Shown piece after piece: positions 1 to 8,608 of a stretch of DNA of 40,634 nt (positions within the stretch are counted from its first letter, which is position 1; each line of letters begins with the position of its first letter). Both the position numbers and the translations under genes were made by a program. Below the pieces are notes generated by a model. It saw only the letters and a program-made list of their open reading frames with translations, made no database searches and was not told where the DNA came from. This DNA is from Bacteroidia bacterium (lineage in GTDB: Bacteria > Bacteroidota > Bacteroidia > UBA4408), in NCBI GenBank assembly GCA_023262495.1, contig JALRAS010000004.1, forward strand, positions 1 through 40,634, given 5' to 3'.

Positions 1-1
1 A

Positions 2-1795
2 GGAGTTGATGATGGCATAAAGAACTCTTTTCAGGCAGTATGGCTTGACTACGACAAAGACAATTGGCCCGACCTATACGTAATCAATGACAAGTATGAT
101 TATTACAATAGTTTGTACAAAAACAATACTGATGGCACCTTTACAGATGTTACGCTTCAAAGTGGCACTGCAGATACCATTGCCAGCCCTATGACCAATA
201 GTATTGCAGACTTTGATGAAGATGGAGATTTAGATATTTTTATGACCAATTTAGCTGTACCTGATTCTTGCCGATTACTTGTTAACAATGGCAACGGCAC
301 TTTTACAGATAAGGCAGCGCTTTATGGATTACAAAACAGCGAATTTACATGGGGGGCTTGCTGGTTTGATGCCGAAAATGATGGTGATTTAGATATACTT
401 GTTTCATCCGACATCACCACCCAAGACCCACGAAATTACCTTTATATTAATACCGGGGTGCAACTTTTTTTGGAAGCACCTCAAAACCTTCAGAGTAACT
501 ACGTAGCTTCGAGCAGATCGGTTGCCGTTGGCGATATTGGAAATGATGGCAAGGCCGACATCATCGTGAGTAACACCGATGGCTACCTATCATTTTTATG
601 GGAAAACAATGGTCCAAACATCAACAATTATATAAAAATTACCCTGCATGGCAATACCTCCAACAGAATGGCTATTGGATCATGGTTAGATATATATTTT
701 GGCAGCAAACACCTCACTCATTACACTCTTTGCGGAGAAAACTATATGGGACAAAATTCCCAACATCAAATCTTTGGTTTAGGGCAGGCAAGCCTTGTTG
801 ACTCAATAGTGATTCACTTTCCGAGTGGAGTGGTAGATAAATACTATCAACTTGCAGTTAATCAAAGCTATGATTTTACAGAAAGTGATTTAGACATCAT
901 AAACATTAGCTATTCATCTCCATTAATATTTTGCAGTGGTGATTCAGTGCTTTTAGATGCAGGAAATTTTGATTCATTTTTATGGAGCACGGGGGCCAAC
1001 AGCAGATACTTAACAGTATACCAGAGTGGGTATTACTGGGTTGATGTGATAAGTTCATTGGGAATGCTATTGCACAGCGATACCCTTTATGTAGAGGTGA
1101 TACCTCAGCCACAGATAAGCATTTATGCTGAAGACATCAGCTGCTCAGGCATGAATGATGGAAGTATCTACCTTGACATTGTTAATCAGACAAATAACTA
1201 CAGCATTACTTGGAATATGGGTTTAATGGGCGACACTATATTAAACCTGGGTGCGGGCGATTACGCTTTTAACTACAGCGATGAATTTGGCTGCACGTAT
1301 ACAGATTCAATCAGCATTCAGAGCCCATACCCAATGGTTGTTTACACACAAGTAATTGGGTATTCTAGCAGCGGCCCCGGCTCCATCAGTGTGATTGTAA
1401 ATGGCGGCACAGCTCCCTACGAGATATTCCTTGATGGTATTTTACAAGGAAACTACATTGACAGTTTGTTGCCAGGCAACTATTTTTTTGAAGCTATTGA
1501 TGCGCAAGGTTGTATTTTTACTTCAAACATTGAGATAATCGACTACACTGTAACGGGAGGCCTTATGGTTGGTGAAGATTTTTGTTATATTGAAAATCCC
1601 TTTAAAGGATATCAAGTACCGCTGTTTTGCAAAAATAAAATAGATGAAATTGGAGTTTTTGATATTTTGGGTAATACCTTGCCGTTTTATACGGAGCATG
1701 ACAAATTCTTTATTGAGAGCGAATACAAAGGGCTTATTTTATTAAAAATCAGAATAGGAGATAGCGTAAGGTTTTACAAATTGGTGAAAGAATGA
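2..1795 (+). CDS. Secreted FG-GAP/VCBS and ASPIC/UnbV repeat protein, 5' end outside window
   Basis: The frame is open from the first bases of the window, so this is the C-terminal ~598 residues of a larger protein. The visible N-terminal part carries repeated Asp-rich calcium-binding motifs of the FG-GAP/VCBS type (for example DYDKDNWPDLYV, DFDEDGDLDIFM, DAENDGDLDILV). These are followed by an ASPIC/UnbV domain (IKITLHG through HFPSGVVDKYY), as in CRTAC1-like proteins. Next come Ig-like/SprB-type segments with GGTAPYE and GNYFFEAIDAQGC signatures. The last ~70 residues (IGVFDILGN, ending FYKLVKE) resemble a type IX secretion C-terminal sorting domain. The known role of such proteins is export to the cell surface, often in adhesion or polymer contact; the ligand cannot be inferred. 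The domain assignment is firm, the type IX tail less so. Confidence 0.85.
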   Translation, partial: GVDDGIKNSFQAVWLDYDKDNWPDLYVINDKYDYYNSLYKNNTDGTFTDVTLQSGTADTIASPMTNSIADFDEDGDLDIFMTNLAVPDSCRLLVNNGNGTFTDKAALYGLQNSEFTWGACWFDAENDGDLDILVSSDITTQDPRNYLYINTGVQLFLEAPQNLQSNYVASSRSVAVGDIGNDGKADIIVSNTDGYLSFLWENNGPNINNYIKITLHGNTSNRMAIGSWLDIYFGSKHLTHYTLCGENYMGQNSQHQIFGLGQASLVDSIVIHFPSGVVDKYYQLAVNQSYDFTESDLDIINISYSSPLIFCSGDSVLLDAGNFDSFLWSTGANSRYLTVYQSGYYWVDVISSLGMLLHSDTLYVEVIPQPQISIYAEDISCSGMNDGSIYLDIVNQTNNYSITWNMGLMGDTILNLGAGDYAFNYSDEFGCTYTDSISIQSPYPMVVYTQVIGYSSSGPGSISVIVNGGTAPYEIFLDGILQGNYIDSLLPGNYFFEAIDAQGCIFTSNIEIIDYTVTGGLMVGEDFCYIENPFKGYQVPLFCKNKIDEIGVFDILGNTLPFYTEHDKFFIESEYKGLILLKIRIGDSVRFYKLVKE

Positions 1796-2098
1796 TTAAA
1801 GAAAACTCCACTTTGGAAGTACTCCAATGATGCTCTGTGCCTAATTAATTAGCTGATGTGATGATTAGCTGATTCCCCCGCCCACATTTTTAATTGTGAA
1901 TGGTGAATGGTGAATGTTTTAATTGTGAATGGCCCCGCCCCCATTTTTCAATGTGCCAATTTGCCAAGCGCGCTCGCTCGCGTCTCGCGAGTGAGGTTAC
2001 CATCAGGCCTCCGGCCTGTGCGTGTAGTTATGTTTACGAACAGTTTCCAATTTTGAATGGTGAATGCCCCACCCCCCATTTTAATTGTGAATTGTGCA
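1796..2098. repeat. Intergenic repeat cluster: GGTGAAT heptads, C-rich tracts and GC-rich hairpins
   Basis: This gap lies between two convergent genes and shows no credible gene. It holds a direct repeat of ATTAGCTGAT (near 1847 and 1864). Heptad arrays of GGTGAAT occur at 1902-1915 and again near 2056-2065, each beside C-rich tracts (CCCCCGCCC near 1875, CCCCGCCCCC near 1933, CCCCACCCCCC near 2067). It also holds two GC-rich inverted repeats: 1973-1982 with 1986-1995 (10-base arms, one mismatch, loop TCT) and 2004-2009 with 2013-2018 (CAGGCC/GGCCTG, loop TCC). The same heptad plus C-rich module recurs at 8606-8728 and, shorter, at 3157-3180. Confidence 0.75.
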
Positions 2099-3142
2099 TT
2101 AGGGGAGGTAGATGGTGCCTCCTGTGCTGTTTTTGGTGGCGCCAGTGACGCTGCTTAAACAGTTTACCTGCTCCTTTACACGCAACAAACCTAAAAAAGC
2201 AAAAATTAGGGCTTCCTTAAAATCAATGATGTTGCTGTCGGGGACGATTATATTGGCCTGGGTTTTCTCAACGATACAGTGTAACAAAAATTTATTTCTT
2301 GCTCCTCCGCCTGTTAACAATACTTTTCCTTGCTTATTCACCTCGGCTGCAATTTGCCCGGCAATGAACTCGCAGCACGTTCTTAACTTATCAACTACAC
2401 TTATTTGTGTTGCATCTAACAGCGGTTTAAGGTTGGCTGTATACCACTCGTACCCAAGCGATTGTTTATGTTGATGATGCTCATGCGCCACCAACCACAG
2501 CTTTTGTAATAAATCGGCATTCACTTGTCCGCTTTGGGCCAACATACCATCTTTATCATAAGGCATATTCATGCGCTGTGCCAAATCGTTTAAAGCCATA
2601 TTGCATATGCCAATATCAAAAGCTTTTCTAATGCCTCCTGCTTGAAATGAAATATTGCTGATGCCACCCAAATTTAAACAATAGGCATATTCAGGAAACA
2701 AAAGCTCATCGCCAATTGGCACGAGTGGTGCACCTTGCCCGCCATGAGCTACATCGGTAGTTCTGAAATCGCAAATGGTTTTAATTCCGGAAACAGCAGC
2801 AATATCTGCTCCATGCCCCAATTGAAAGGTAAATCCGCTGCCCGGCTGATGAAAAATGGTATGTCCGTGTGAGGATATGTAATCGGGCGTGAGTGCATTC
2901 TTCTCGCAAAATTGTTTAACGTGCTGACCTATAATTTTACCATATTGATGATGCCACGCGATAAGCTGCATACCCGATAAATGAAAAGCATTTTTAAGCT
3001 GTTGGGCTTCATGAGAGGTGTAGGGTTGTGTTTGAGCACAAAGGATTGTATAATGCCACCGATTGCTTTCTAGCCAAAACTTACAAGCAGCGATGTCTAA
3101 ACCATCTAAAGAAGTGCCGCTCATTAATCCGATGATAATCAT
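2099..3142 (-). CDS. anmK: Anhydro-N-acetylmuramic acid kinase AnmK
   Basis: AnmK phosphorylates and opens 1,6-anhydro-MurNAc to MurNAc-6-phosphate, an entry step of peptidoglycan recycling in the cytoplasm. The protein is 347 residues, slightly shorter than the E. coli enzyme. It begins with the diagnostic MSGTSLDGLD nucleotide-binding motif (residues 7-16). It also carries SSHGHTIFHQP, DFRTTDVAHGGQGAPLVP and LLTGGGARN, all typical of the family. The ATG is the first codon of the conserved N-terminus, so the start is secure. A three-unit GGTGAAT array sits 15 bases upstream of the start, and I found no consensus promoter there. It is transcribed separately from the acyl-CoA dehydrogenase gene, whose terminator lies between them. 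Confidence 0.95.
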   Translation of the reverse strand: MIIIGLMSGTSLDGLDIAACKFWLESNRWHYTILCAQTQPYTSHEAQQLKNAFHLSGMQLIAWHHQYGKIIGQHVKQFCEKNALTPDYISSHGHTIFHQPGSGFTFQLGHGADIAAVSGIKTICDFRTTDVAHGGQGAPLVPIGDELLFPEYAYCLNLGGISNISFQAGGIRKAFDIGICNMALNDLAQRMNMPYDKDGMLAQSGQVNADLLQKLWLVAHEHHQHKQSLGYEWYTANLKPLLDATQISVVDKLRTCCEFIAGQIAAEVNKQGKVLLTGGGARNKFLLHCIVEKTQANIIVPDSNIIDFKEALIFAFLGLLRVKEQVNCLSSVTGATKNSTGGTIYLP

Positions 3143-3156
3143 TTTACATTTGTTTT

Positions 3157-3180
3157 AATGGTGAATGGTGAATGGTGAAT
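3157..3180. repeat. Three-unit GGTGAAT heptad array
   Basis: Three perfect GGTGAAT units (3160-3166, 3167-3173, 3174-3180), preceded by TTTTAAT, lie between the anmK start and the upstream terminator. The unit matches the arrays at 1902-1915 and 8610-8726 but lacks the C-rich partner. Confidence 0.8.
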
Positions 3181-3192
3181 ATATTTTTGGTT

Positions 3193-3226
3193 AAAAAAAA
3201 AAGCTGCCAAATAAATTTGACAACTT
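3193..3226 (-). terminator. Rho-independent terminator after the acyl-CoA dehydrogenase gene
   Basis: On the minus strand the arms AAGTTGTCAAAT (3226-3215) and ATTTGGCAGCTT (3212-3201) pair along 12 positions with two G-U wobbles and a short loop. A run of T residues (3200-3193) follows. The two mismatches become wobbles only in the minus-strand RNA, which supports that orientation. It lies 27 bases past the stop codon of the dehydrogenase gene. Confidence 0.8.
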
Positions 3227-3252
3227 TTTTCTTTGATCATTTTGATGTTTTT

Positions 3253-4392
3253 TTAGCTTAAAATAGCCCTTGAAATCACTATCTTTTGAACCTCGGTAGT
3301 GCCTTCGTAAATTTGTGTAATCTTGGCATCGCGCATCAAACGCTCAACGTGGTACTCTTTCACATATCCGTATCCTCCATGCACCTGCACCGCTTCGGTG
3401 GTCACCCACATCGCCACACGAGAAGCATATACCTTGGCCATTGCGCTGGCTGTAGCATAATCACCATGACTGTCTTTTAAGGCAGCTGCTTTCAAACACA
3501 ATAAACGCGCGGCTTCAATTTCGGTGGCCATATCGGCCAACTTAAACTGTATGGCCTGATGCTCAGAAATTAATTTTTTAAATGCTTTTCTTTCTTTTGA
3601 ATAAGCTAATGCCAACTCATAAGCACCACTTGCAATGCCCAAGGCCTGCGCAGCAATACCTATACGCCCTCCGCTCAATGTTTTCATGGCAAACTTAAAG
3701 CCAAAACCTTCTTCGCCAATGCGGTTCGCCTTTGGTACTTTTACATCGGTAAACAACAATGAGTGTGTATCGGAACCTCTGATGCCCATTTTGTTTTCTT
3801 TTGCGCCTACCTGAAAACCCGGCATCCCACGCTCCACAATCAAGCAGTTAATACCCTTGTGACCCTTAGCCACATCGGTTTGTGCCATTACCAAATATAC
3901 CGAGGCAGAGCTTCCGTTGGTAATCCAATTTTTAGTACCATTCAACAGGTAATGATCACCCATATCAATGGCGGTTGTTTTTTGAGAAGTAGCATCAGAG
4001 CCAGCCTCAGGTTCGCTCAAACAAAAGGCACCTATGATTTCGCCTTTGGCAAGTGGTACAAGATATTTTTGCTTTTGCTCTTCGTTACCAAACTGTTCAA
4101 TACCCCAACAAACTAGTGAGTTGTTTACACTCATTACCACACTGGCAGAGGCATCAACTTTGGAGATTTCTTCCATGGCTAATACATAGGAAATGGTATC
4201 TAATCCGCCACCTCCATACTTTGGATCCACCATCATACCCATAAATCCAAGTGCTCCCATTTGTTTGATTTCTTCGGCAGGGAATTTTTGTGTTTCATCA
4301 CGCTCAATCACACCGGGCTTCAAAACCTCATTGGCAAAGTCGCGCGCGGCTTTTTGTATCATCAACTGTTCTTCAGTAAGTTCGAAATGCAT
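3253..4392 (-). CDS. Acyl-CoA dehydrogenase, short-chain (butyryl-CoA) type
   Basis: This is an FAD-dependent flavoenzyme that oxidises acyl-CoA to trans-2-enoyl-CoA in beta-oxidation or branched amino acid breakdown. Its 379 residues are the normal length for short-chain members. All parts of the family are visible: the helical N-terminal domain, the FAD/substrate motif FCLSEPEAGSD, WITNG in the middle beta domain, LSGGRIGIAAQALG, and the C-terminal QVHGGYGYVKEY and IYEGTTEVQK. The Glu of IYEGT is the position of the catalytic base in short- and medium-chain enzymes. The ATG fits the usual MxFxLTEEQ start. It appears monocistronic, with its own promoter (4423-4453) and terminator (3193-3226). 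Chain-length preference cannot be told from sequence alone. Confidence 0.93.
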   Translation of the reverse strand: MHFELTEEQLMIQKAARDFANEVLKPGVIERDETQKFPAEEIKQMGALGFMGMMVDPKYGGGGLDTISYVLAMEEISKVDASASVVMSVNNSLVCWGIEQFGNEEQKQKYLVPLAKGEIIGAFCLSEPEAGSDATSQKTTAIDMGDHYLLNGTKNWITNGSSASVYLVMAQTDVAKGHKGINCLIVERGMPGFQVGAKENKMGIRGSDTHSLLFTDVKVPKANRIGEEGFGFKFAMKTLSGGRIGIAAQALGIASGAYELALAYSKERKAFKKLISEHQAIQFKLADMATEIEAARLLCLKAAALKDSHGDYATASAMAKVYASRVAMWVTTEAVQVHGGYGYVKEYHVERLMRDAKITQIYEGTTEVQKIVISRAILS

Positions 4393-4422
4393 AGCTTTAT
4401 TGTGTTAGTTTTTTTAAGGTAA

Positions 4423-4453
4423 CAAACGTAGCTATTTTTAGTTTAACTGCAAA
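4423..4453 (-). promoter_or_regulatory. Bacteroidota-type promoter of the acyl-CoA dehydrogenase gene
   Basis: On the minus strand TTTG (4453-4450), 19 bases, then TACGTTTG (4430-4423). This matches exactly the TTTG-N19-TAnnTTTG consensus of the primary sigma factor in this phylum. A start of transcription near 4416 would give a leader of about 24 bases before the ATG at 4392. Confidence 0.7.
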
Positions 4454-4455
4454 AT

Positions 4456-4617
4456 AAGGTAGTGGTTTGCAGGGTTAAGGATGGGTTGCGAGGGCGGAGA
4501 AGGTTTGAGAGCTTGAGTAGGTTTGAGGGGACGCAAACCTTGGACAGAAGGTAGTGGTTTGCAGGGTTAGGGATGGGTTGCGAGTAAGGATGGAGATGGT
4601 TTGCGAGGGCGCAAACC
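4456..4617. repeat. 37-base direct repeat pair with adjoining hairpins
   Basis: A 37-base unit beginning AAGGTAGTGGTTTGCAGGG occurs at 4456-4492 and again at 4548-4584 with one mismatch. Between and after the copies lie two inverted repeats built on the same GGTTTG/CAAACC word: AGGTTTG 4519-4525 with CAAACCT 4534-4540, and GGTTTGCG 4598-4605 with CGCAAACC 4610-4617 (loop AGGG). The second hairpin lies 11 bases past the stop of the thioesterase gene and might end its transcript, but it lacks a T-run. No gene is seen in the gap. Confidence 0.75.
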
Positions 4618-4628
4618 TCGGAATGTAA

Positions 4629-5036
4629 TTACCACTCCTTGCCGGTGCGGTATACAAGGCCTTTGAAGATAGCCACCACTGTATGATTTTGATTGGTGAT
4701 ATTGATGAAGTAAAGCGCGGTTCGGGAGGTACTATTTTTTTCTTCGGTGGTAGCTGTGAGGATGTCGTTGAGCGCTACCTTGCTTAGATGATTGATAGAT
4801 GTTTCGATGCTTACACTTTGTATACCTTTGGCATTAGAGGCGAAGGCTAAAGCACTATCGGCCAAAGCATAGGTAATGCCGCCATGGGCAATACCAAATC
4901 CGTTGAGCATTTGCTCAGTTACCTGCATATGAAGTTTACAGTAACCATCTGTTATTTCAATCAATTTCATACCCAACAGCTTGCTGAATGGATCATTGTT
5001 ATACATTAATTCAAAAATCTGCTGCGGTGTTTTCAT
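4629..5036 (-). CDS. PaaI-family hotdog thioesterase
   Basis: Members hydrolyse aromatic or short acyl-CoA thioesters in the cytoplasm; PaaI itself acts on ring-hydroxylated phenylacetyl-CoA. The 135-residue protein is a single hotdog domain. It carries NGFGIAHGGITYALADSALAFASN, split here as the HGG motif and the LADSA segment with the catalytic-type Asp, as in PaaI. It lies 21 bases downstream of dprA on the same strand and probably shares its transcript. No other phenylacetate-pathway gene is present, so the true substrate is unknown. Confidence 0.82.
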   Translation of the reverse strand: MKTPQQIFELMYNNDPFSKLLGMKLIEITDGYCKLHMQVTEQMLNGFGIAHGGITYALADSALAFASNAKGIQSVSIETSINHLSKVALNDILTATTEEKNSTSRTALYFINITNQNHTVVAIFKGLVYRTGKEW

Positions 5037-5057
5037 AATTTTAGTTTTACTTGCTGC

Positions 5058-6155
5058 TTACATGAGTTGATAAATTTTGCCTGGCAACGATTTTACCACA
5101 CCACTGAACTCAAGGTTCAAAAGCAAAGCGGCTGCCTTGCTCATGCTTAGTCCCGAGGTATAGCATAATTCATCAATAGGCATTTGCCCATTTTCCTTCA
5201 GGTATTCCACAATTTTCAATTCTTCATCCGTTAAATCTAACCACAATTTTGCCTGCTTGGCGGCCTTTACTTCTTCTTGTTGCCATCCCAATAAATAAGA
5301 GATATCGGCATACGATTCAATGAGGGCGGCTTTATTGATTTTGATAAGTTTGTTGCACCCTGCCGAATACGGATCACCTATGCGGCCCGGCAACGCAAAT
5401 ACATCACGACTGTAGGAGTTGGCAATTTCTGCAGTAATCAGCGCGCCACCAGTAATGCCGGCTTCCACCACAACAATAGCATCACACATGCCTGCAACAA
5501 TTCTGTTACGTTTTGGAAAATTTTCTCTATCAGGATTGGTCTCACTCAGGTAATCGCTCAACAGCCCACCATGCTGTAACATTTTATCGGCAGTGCTGCG
5601 ATGTTGTGAAGGATATAAATCATCTAAGCCGTGTGCTAAAACACCTACTGTTTCCATGTTGTGCTTTACACTTTCGCGATGGGCACAAATATCAATCCCA
5701 TATGCCATGCCACTTACAATTAAGGGCTGATGTACTTGCAGATGTTTGATGAGCTCCGCACAAAACTGTTTTCCATAATCGGTTGCTTTGCGTGTGCCCA
5801 CCATACCAATCACCTTTCTGTTGTTGAGATCGGCAGTGCCTTTGTAATATAACATGACAGGACTATCGGCACATTGCTTTAGCCGCTGCGGATATTTTTT
5901 ATCGGTATAAAAGAGCGCTTGAATATGATTTTTTTCGATAAATTTAATTTCCTTTTCAGCTCTGCTCAGCACGTTTTGTTTGATTACAGCATCTGCAATG
6001 TACTCTCCTACTCCTTCAATTTTTAGGAGTTGATGTTTTTTTGATTTAAATACCTCCTCAGCGCCTCCGCATGCAGCAATGAGCTTTTTGGCATTGATAT
6101 CACCCACTCCTGAAATGAGCGTGATTCCAATTTTATACAATAAATCGTTTTGCAT
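5058..6155 (-). CDS. dprA: DNA-processing protein DprA (Smf)
   Basis: DprA binds incoming single-stranded DNA during natural transformation and loads RecA. The 365 residues show three parts. A helical N-terminal region has a helix-hairpin-helix-like segment (LISGVGDINAKKLI, IEGVGEYIADAV). The Rossmann-like core carries GMVGTRKATDYG, VSGMAYGIDICAHR, GVLAHGLDDLYP, FPKRNRIVAGM and GGALITAEIA. A C-terminal winged-helix domain contains GQMPIDELCYTSGLSMSKAAALL. All key motifs are intact, so the protein should be functional. It is divergent from the TonB-receptor gene and leads the thioesterase gene. DprA is widespread even in bacteria not known to be competent, so it is not proof of competence. Confidence 0.95.
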   Translation of the reverse strand: MQNDLLYKIGITLISGVGDINAKKLIAACGGAEEVFKSKKHQLLKIEGVGEYIADAVIKQNVLSRAEKEIKFIEKNHIQALFYTDKKYPQRLKQCADSPVMLYYKGTADLNNRKVIGMVGTRKATDYGKQFCAELIKHLQVHQPLIVSGMAYGIDICAHRESVKHNMETVGVLAHGLDDLYPSQHRSTADKMLQHGGLLSDYLSETNPDRENFPKRNRIVAGMCDAIVVVEAGITGGALITAEIANSYSRDVFALPGRIGDPYSAGCNKLIKINKAALIESYADISYLLGWQQEEVKAAKQAKLWLDLTDEELKIVEYLKENGQMPIDELCYTSGLSMSKAAALLLNLEFSGVVKSLPGKIYQLM

Positions 6156-6218
6156 TTTATAAAAAAACTTACATTCGCTTCGCGCTGATTTATCAAAATA
6201 GGTAAATCTGCTACACCA

Positions 6219-6226
6219 TAATTTTG
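6219..6226 (+). promoter_or_regulatory. Possible -7 element of the TonB-receptor gene
   Basis: TAATTTTG matches the TAnnTTTG consensus ten bases before the ATG at 6236. No TTTG is seen at the -33 spacing. If used, the transcript would start almost at the ATG, so this is tentative. Confidence 0.35.
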
Positions 6227-6235
6227 TACAATTCT

Positions 6236-8608
6236 ATGAAAAAAATTACACTGATTCTATTTTTATTTCAAAGTTTATTTGCTCAATTAAAAGCACAGGA
6301 AATTACTGTAAAAGGCAAGGTAAGTGACGCTTCAAACGGAGAGATGATGATAGGTGCTATTGTCAATTTTGGAAAAAACAAAGCAACTAACACCAATCTT
6401 GATGGGGAATTTAGTATCAGTTTGCCTGAAGGTAGATACAGTGTGACAGTGAGTTTGATGGGGTACAAAACATTAGCCGACAGTTTACAAGTTAATGCCA
6501 ATACCAAAGTACTCAACTACAAGTTAGAGAAGAGTGTGCGCGAGCTCGATCAGGTTGTGATATCGGCCGGAAAGTATGAGCAAAAATTGAGTGAGATTAC
6601 GGTATCTATGGATGTTATTAAACCAAAAATTGTAGAGAATAAAAACACTGTAAATCTTGAAACGATTGCCGATCAGGTGCCGGGAGTAACTGTTACCGAT
6701 GGTCAGGTAAGTATACGAGGTGGCAGTGGTTTTAGCTATGGTGCTGGCAGTAGGGTGTTGATGTGTGTTGATGAAATGCCTATGTTGGCGGCAGATGCAG
6801 GCGACATCAAATGGACCTACTTGCCTATTGAAAATCTTGATCAGATAGAAGTCATTAAGGGTGCGAGCAGTGCTTTGTTTGGCTCATCGGCCCTGAATGG
6901 TGTAATAAATGTACGCACCGCCTATCCCAAAGAGAAGCCCGAAACAAAGATTACATTTTTTGCAGGTATTTATGATAATCCTATGCGCAGCAATTTGAAG
7001 TGGTGGAACAGCAATCCTACGACAAGTGGTTCAAGTTTTTATCACGGACAAAAATCCGGAAATTTCGATTTGGTGGCCTCAGGAAACGTATTTAATGATG
7101 AAGGATACAGAGAGGGGGAATCGGAGTTGCGCGGAAGATTTAATTTGAATGTGAAGTATAATTTTAAGAAGGTAAAAGGCCTTTCGATAGGTCTCAACAG
7201 CAATGCCATGCAAACTACCGGAGGACTTTTTATATTATGGCAAGATGCCGACTCTGGTGGCTATCGTCCGCAAGCGGGAACGCTCAGCAACTATGTTACT
7301 ACACGCAGCAATTACGATCCTTTTGTTACCTATTTCAGTAAAAATGGCGATAAGCATATTTTAAGAACAAGGTATTTCAATACCACTAATCGTAACAATA
7401 CCAATCAGGAATCAACGGCTGAGTTGTATTATAGCGAGTATCAGTATCGTCATCTGTTAAAGAAAAGCGGTGCCATCAATTTAGGCGCTGTTGCCACGCG
7501 TTCGGTTATTTTATCTGACTCCTTGTATGGTTTCCACGATGGCGCTAACTACGCTTTGTATGCACAAATTGACAAACGTTTCTTCAATCGTTTGTCTGTA
7601 TCGCTGGGTGTGCGTGGTGAATATTTTAAAATTGATGATGAAGAAAGCATCACTGATGTAAATTGGTATACTAAAACAGATACCATCACTTTGTTGAAGG
7701 CAGTGAAGATGCGCCCTGTAATGCGCTTTGGTTTAAACTATCAAGCATTTGAGTACACCTATATCCGCGCCTCCTTTGGTCAAGGTTATCGTTTCCCTTC
7801 GGTAGCGGAAAAATATGTGCAAACAAGTGTTGGTGCATTAACCATTTTTCCAAATCAACAATTACAACCTGAGACCGGAACGAGCGCTGAAATTGGGATT
7901 AAACAAGGGTTTAAAATTTTAAATTGGAATGGTTTTATTGATGTAGCCGCCTTCAGTACCACCTACAGAAATATGATGGAATTTGCCTTTGGTATTTACT
8001 TCCCCGATACTACTTCTGTTGAGTATCAACAATATCTTGGCAACAAGTTGAAGTATTTAGGATTTAAGTCGATTAATATTAGCAACGCCCGCATTACAGG
8101 TATTGAAGCTAGCGTAGCGGGTAACGGTAAATTAGGTCCGCTAGAAGTAAGTTTATTTGCGGGGTATACTTATACCAATCCCATCAACCTCAACTACAAT
8201 CCTAATTTAGACACCAATAAAACTGCTAATGCCAATGTGCTTAAATATCGTTTTTTTCATAACGTGAAAGGCGATATTCAAATTGATTACAAGAAATTTT
8301 TTGTAGGATTGAGCAGTCGTTACAACAGTCATATCATTAATATTGATGATAGTTTTCAGAAGCCGGTATTTAGCTTTATCATACCGGGTGCCAACTTTGG
8401 TCCTACAATTTTGCCTGGCCTTGAAACCTACAGAAACATTCATAACACTGGTAATTTATTTTTTGATTTACGTTTGGGTTATCAGATTAATACCAGCAAT
8501 AAAGTTTCGCTGATTGTAAACAACATGATGAACGCTGAAAACATGGGCCGTCCGGGCGATATGCAAGCACCAAGATTATGGATGTTACAATTTGTTACTA
8601 AGTTTTAA
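6236..8608 (+). CDS. TonB-dependent outer membrane receptor with carboxypeptidase-regulatory N-terminus
   Basis: This is an outer-membrane gated channel that imports a bound ligand using TonB energy. The start at ATG 6236 gives a standard signal peptide (MKKITLILFLFQSLFAQLKAQ). A TTG four codons earlier would only add residues before it. After the signal comes a carboxypeptidase-regulatory-like beta sandwich (about residues 22-105, VKGKVSDASNGEMMIGAIV). The plug domain follows (about 135-230), with QVPGVTV, VSIRGGSGFSYG and the TonB-box-distal IEVIKGASSALFGSSALNGVINV. The remainder is a ~22-strand barrel ending in an aromatic-terminated strand (MLQFVTKF). Its 790 residues suit a siderophore/vitamin-size receptor rather than the ~1000-residue SusC class. 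No SusD partner follows, and the ligand is unknown. Confidence 0.92.
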   Translation: MKKITLILFLFQSLFAQLKAQEITVKGKVSDASNGEMMIGAIVNFGKNKATNTNLDGEFSISLPEGRYSVTVSLMGYKTLADSLQVNANTKVLNYKLEKSVRELDQVVISAGKYEQKLSEITVSMDVIKPKIVENKNTVNLETIADQVPGVTVTDGQVSIRGGSGFSYGAGSRVLMCVDEMPMLAADAGDIKWTYLPIENLDQIEVIKGASSALFGSSALNGVINVRTAYPKEKPETKITFFAGIYDNPMRSNLKWWNSNPTTSGSSFYHGQKSGNFDLVASGNVFNDEGYREGESELRGRFNLNVKYNFKKVKGLSIGLNSNAMQTTGGLFILWQDADSGGYRPQAGTLSNYVTTRSNYDPFVTYFSKNGDKHILRTRYFNTTNRNNTNQESTAELYYSEYQYRHLLKKSGAINLGAVATRSVILSDSLYGFHDGANYALYAQIDKRFFNRLSVSLGVRGEYFKIDDEESITDVNWYTKTDTITLLKAVKMRPVMRFGLNYQAFEYTYIRASFGQGYRFPSVAEKYVQTSVGALTIFPNQQLQPETGTSAEIGIKQGFKILNWNGFIDVAAFSTTYRNMMEFAFGIYFPDTTSVEYQQYLGNKLKYLGFKSINISNARITGIEASVAGNGKLGPLEVSLFAGYTYTNPINLNYNPNLDTNKTANANVLKYRFFHNVKGDIQIDYKKFFVGLSSRYNSHIINIDDSFQKPVFSFIIPGANFGPTILPGLETYRNIHNTGNLFFDLRLGYQINTSNKVSLIVNNMMNAENMGRPGDMQAPRLWMLQFVTKF

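Noticed and set aside
1900-2148. 82-residue plus-strand frame through the repeat cluster
   Set aside because: It is translated repeat and C-rich sequence running into the antisense of anmK; no protein-like pattern.
4475-4657. 60-residue minus-strand frame over the 37-base direct repeats
   Set aside because: Its repeats only mirror the DNA repeats, and it overlaps the end of the thioesterase gene.
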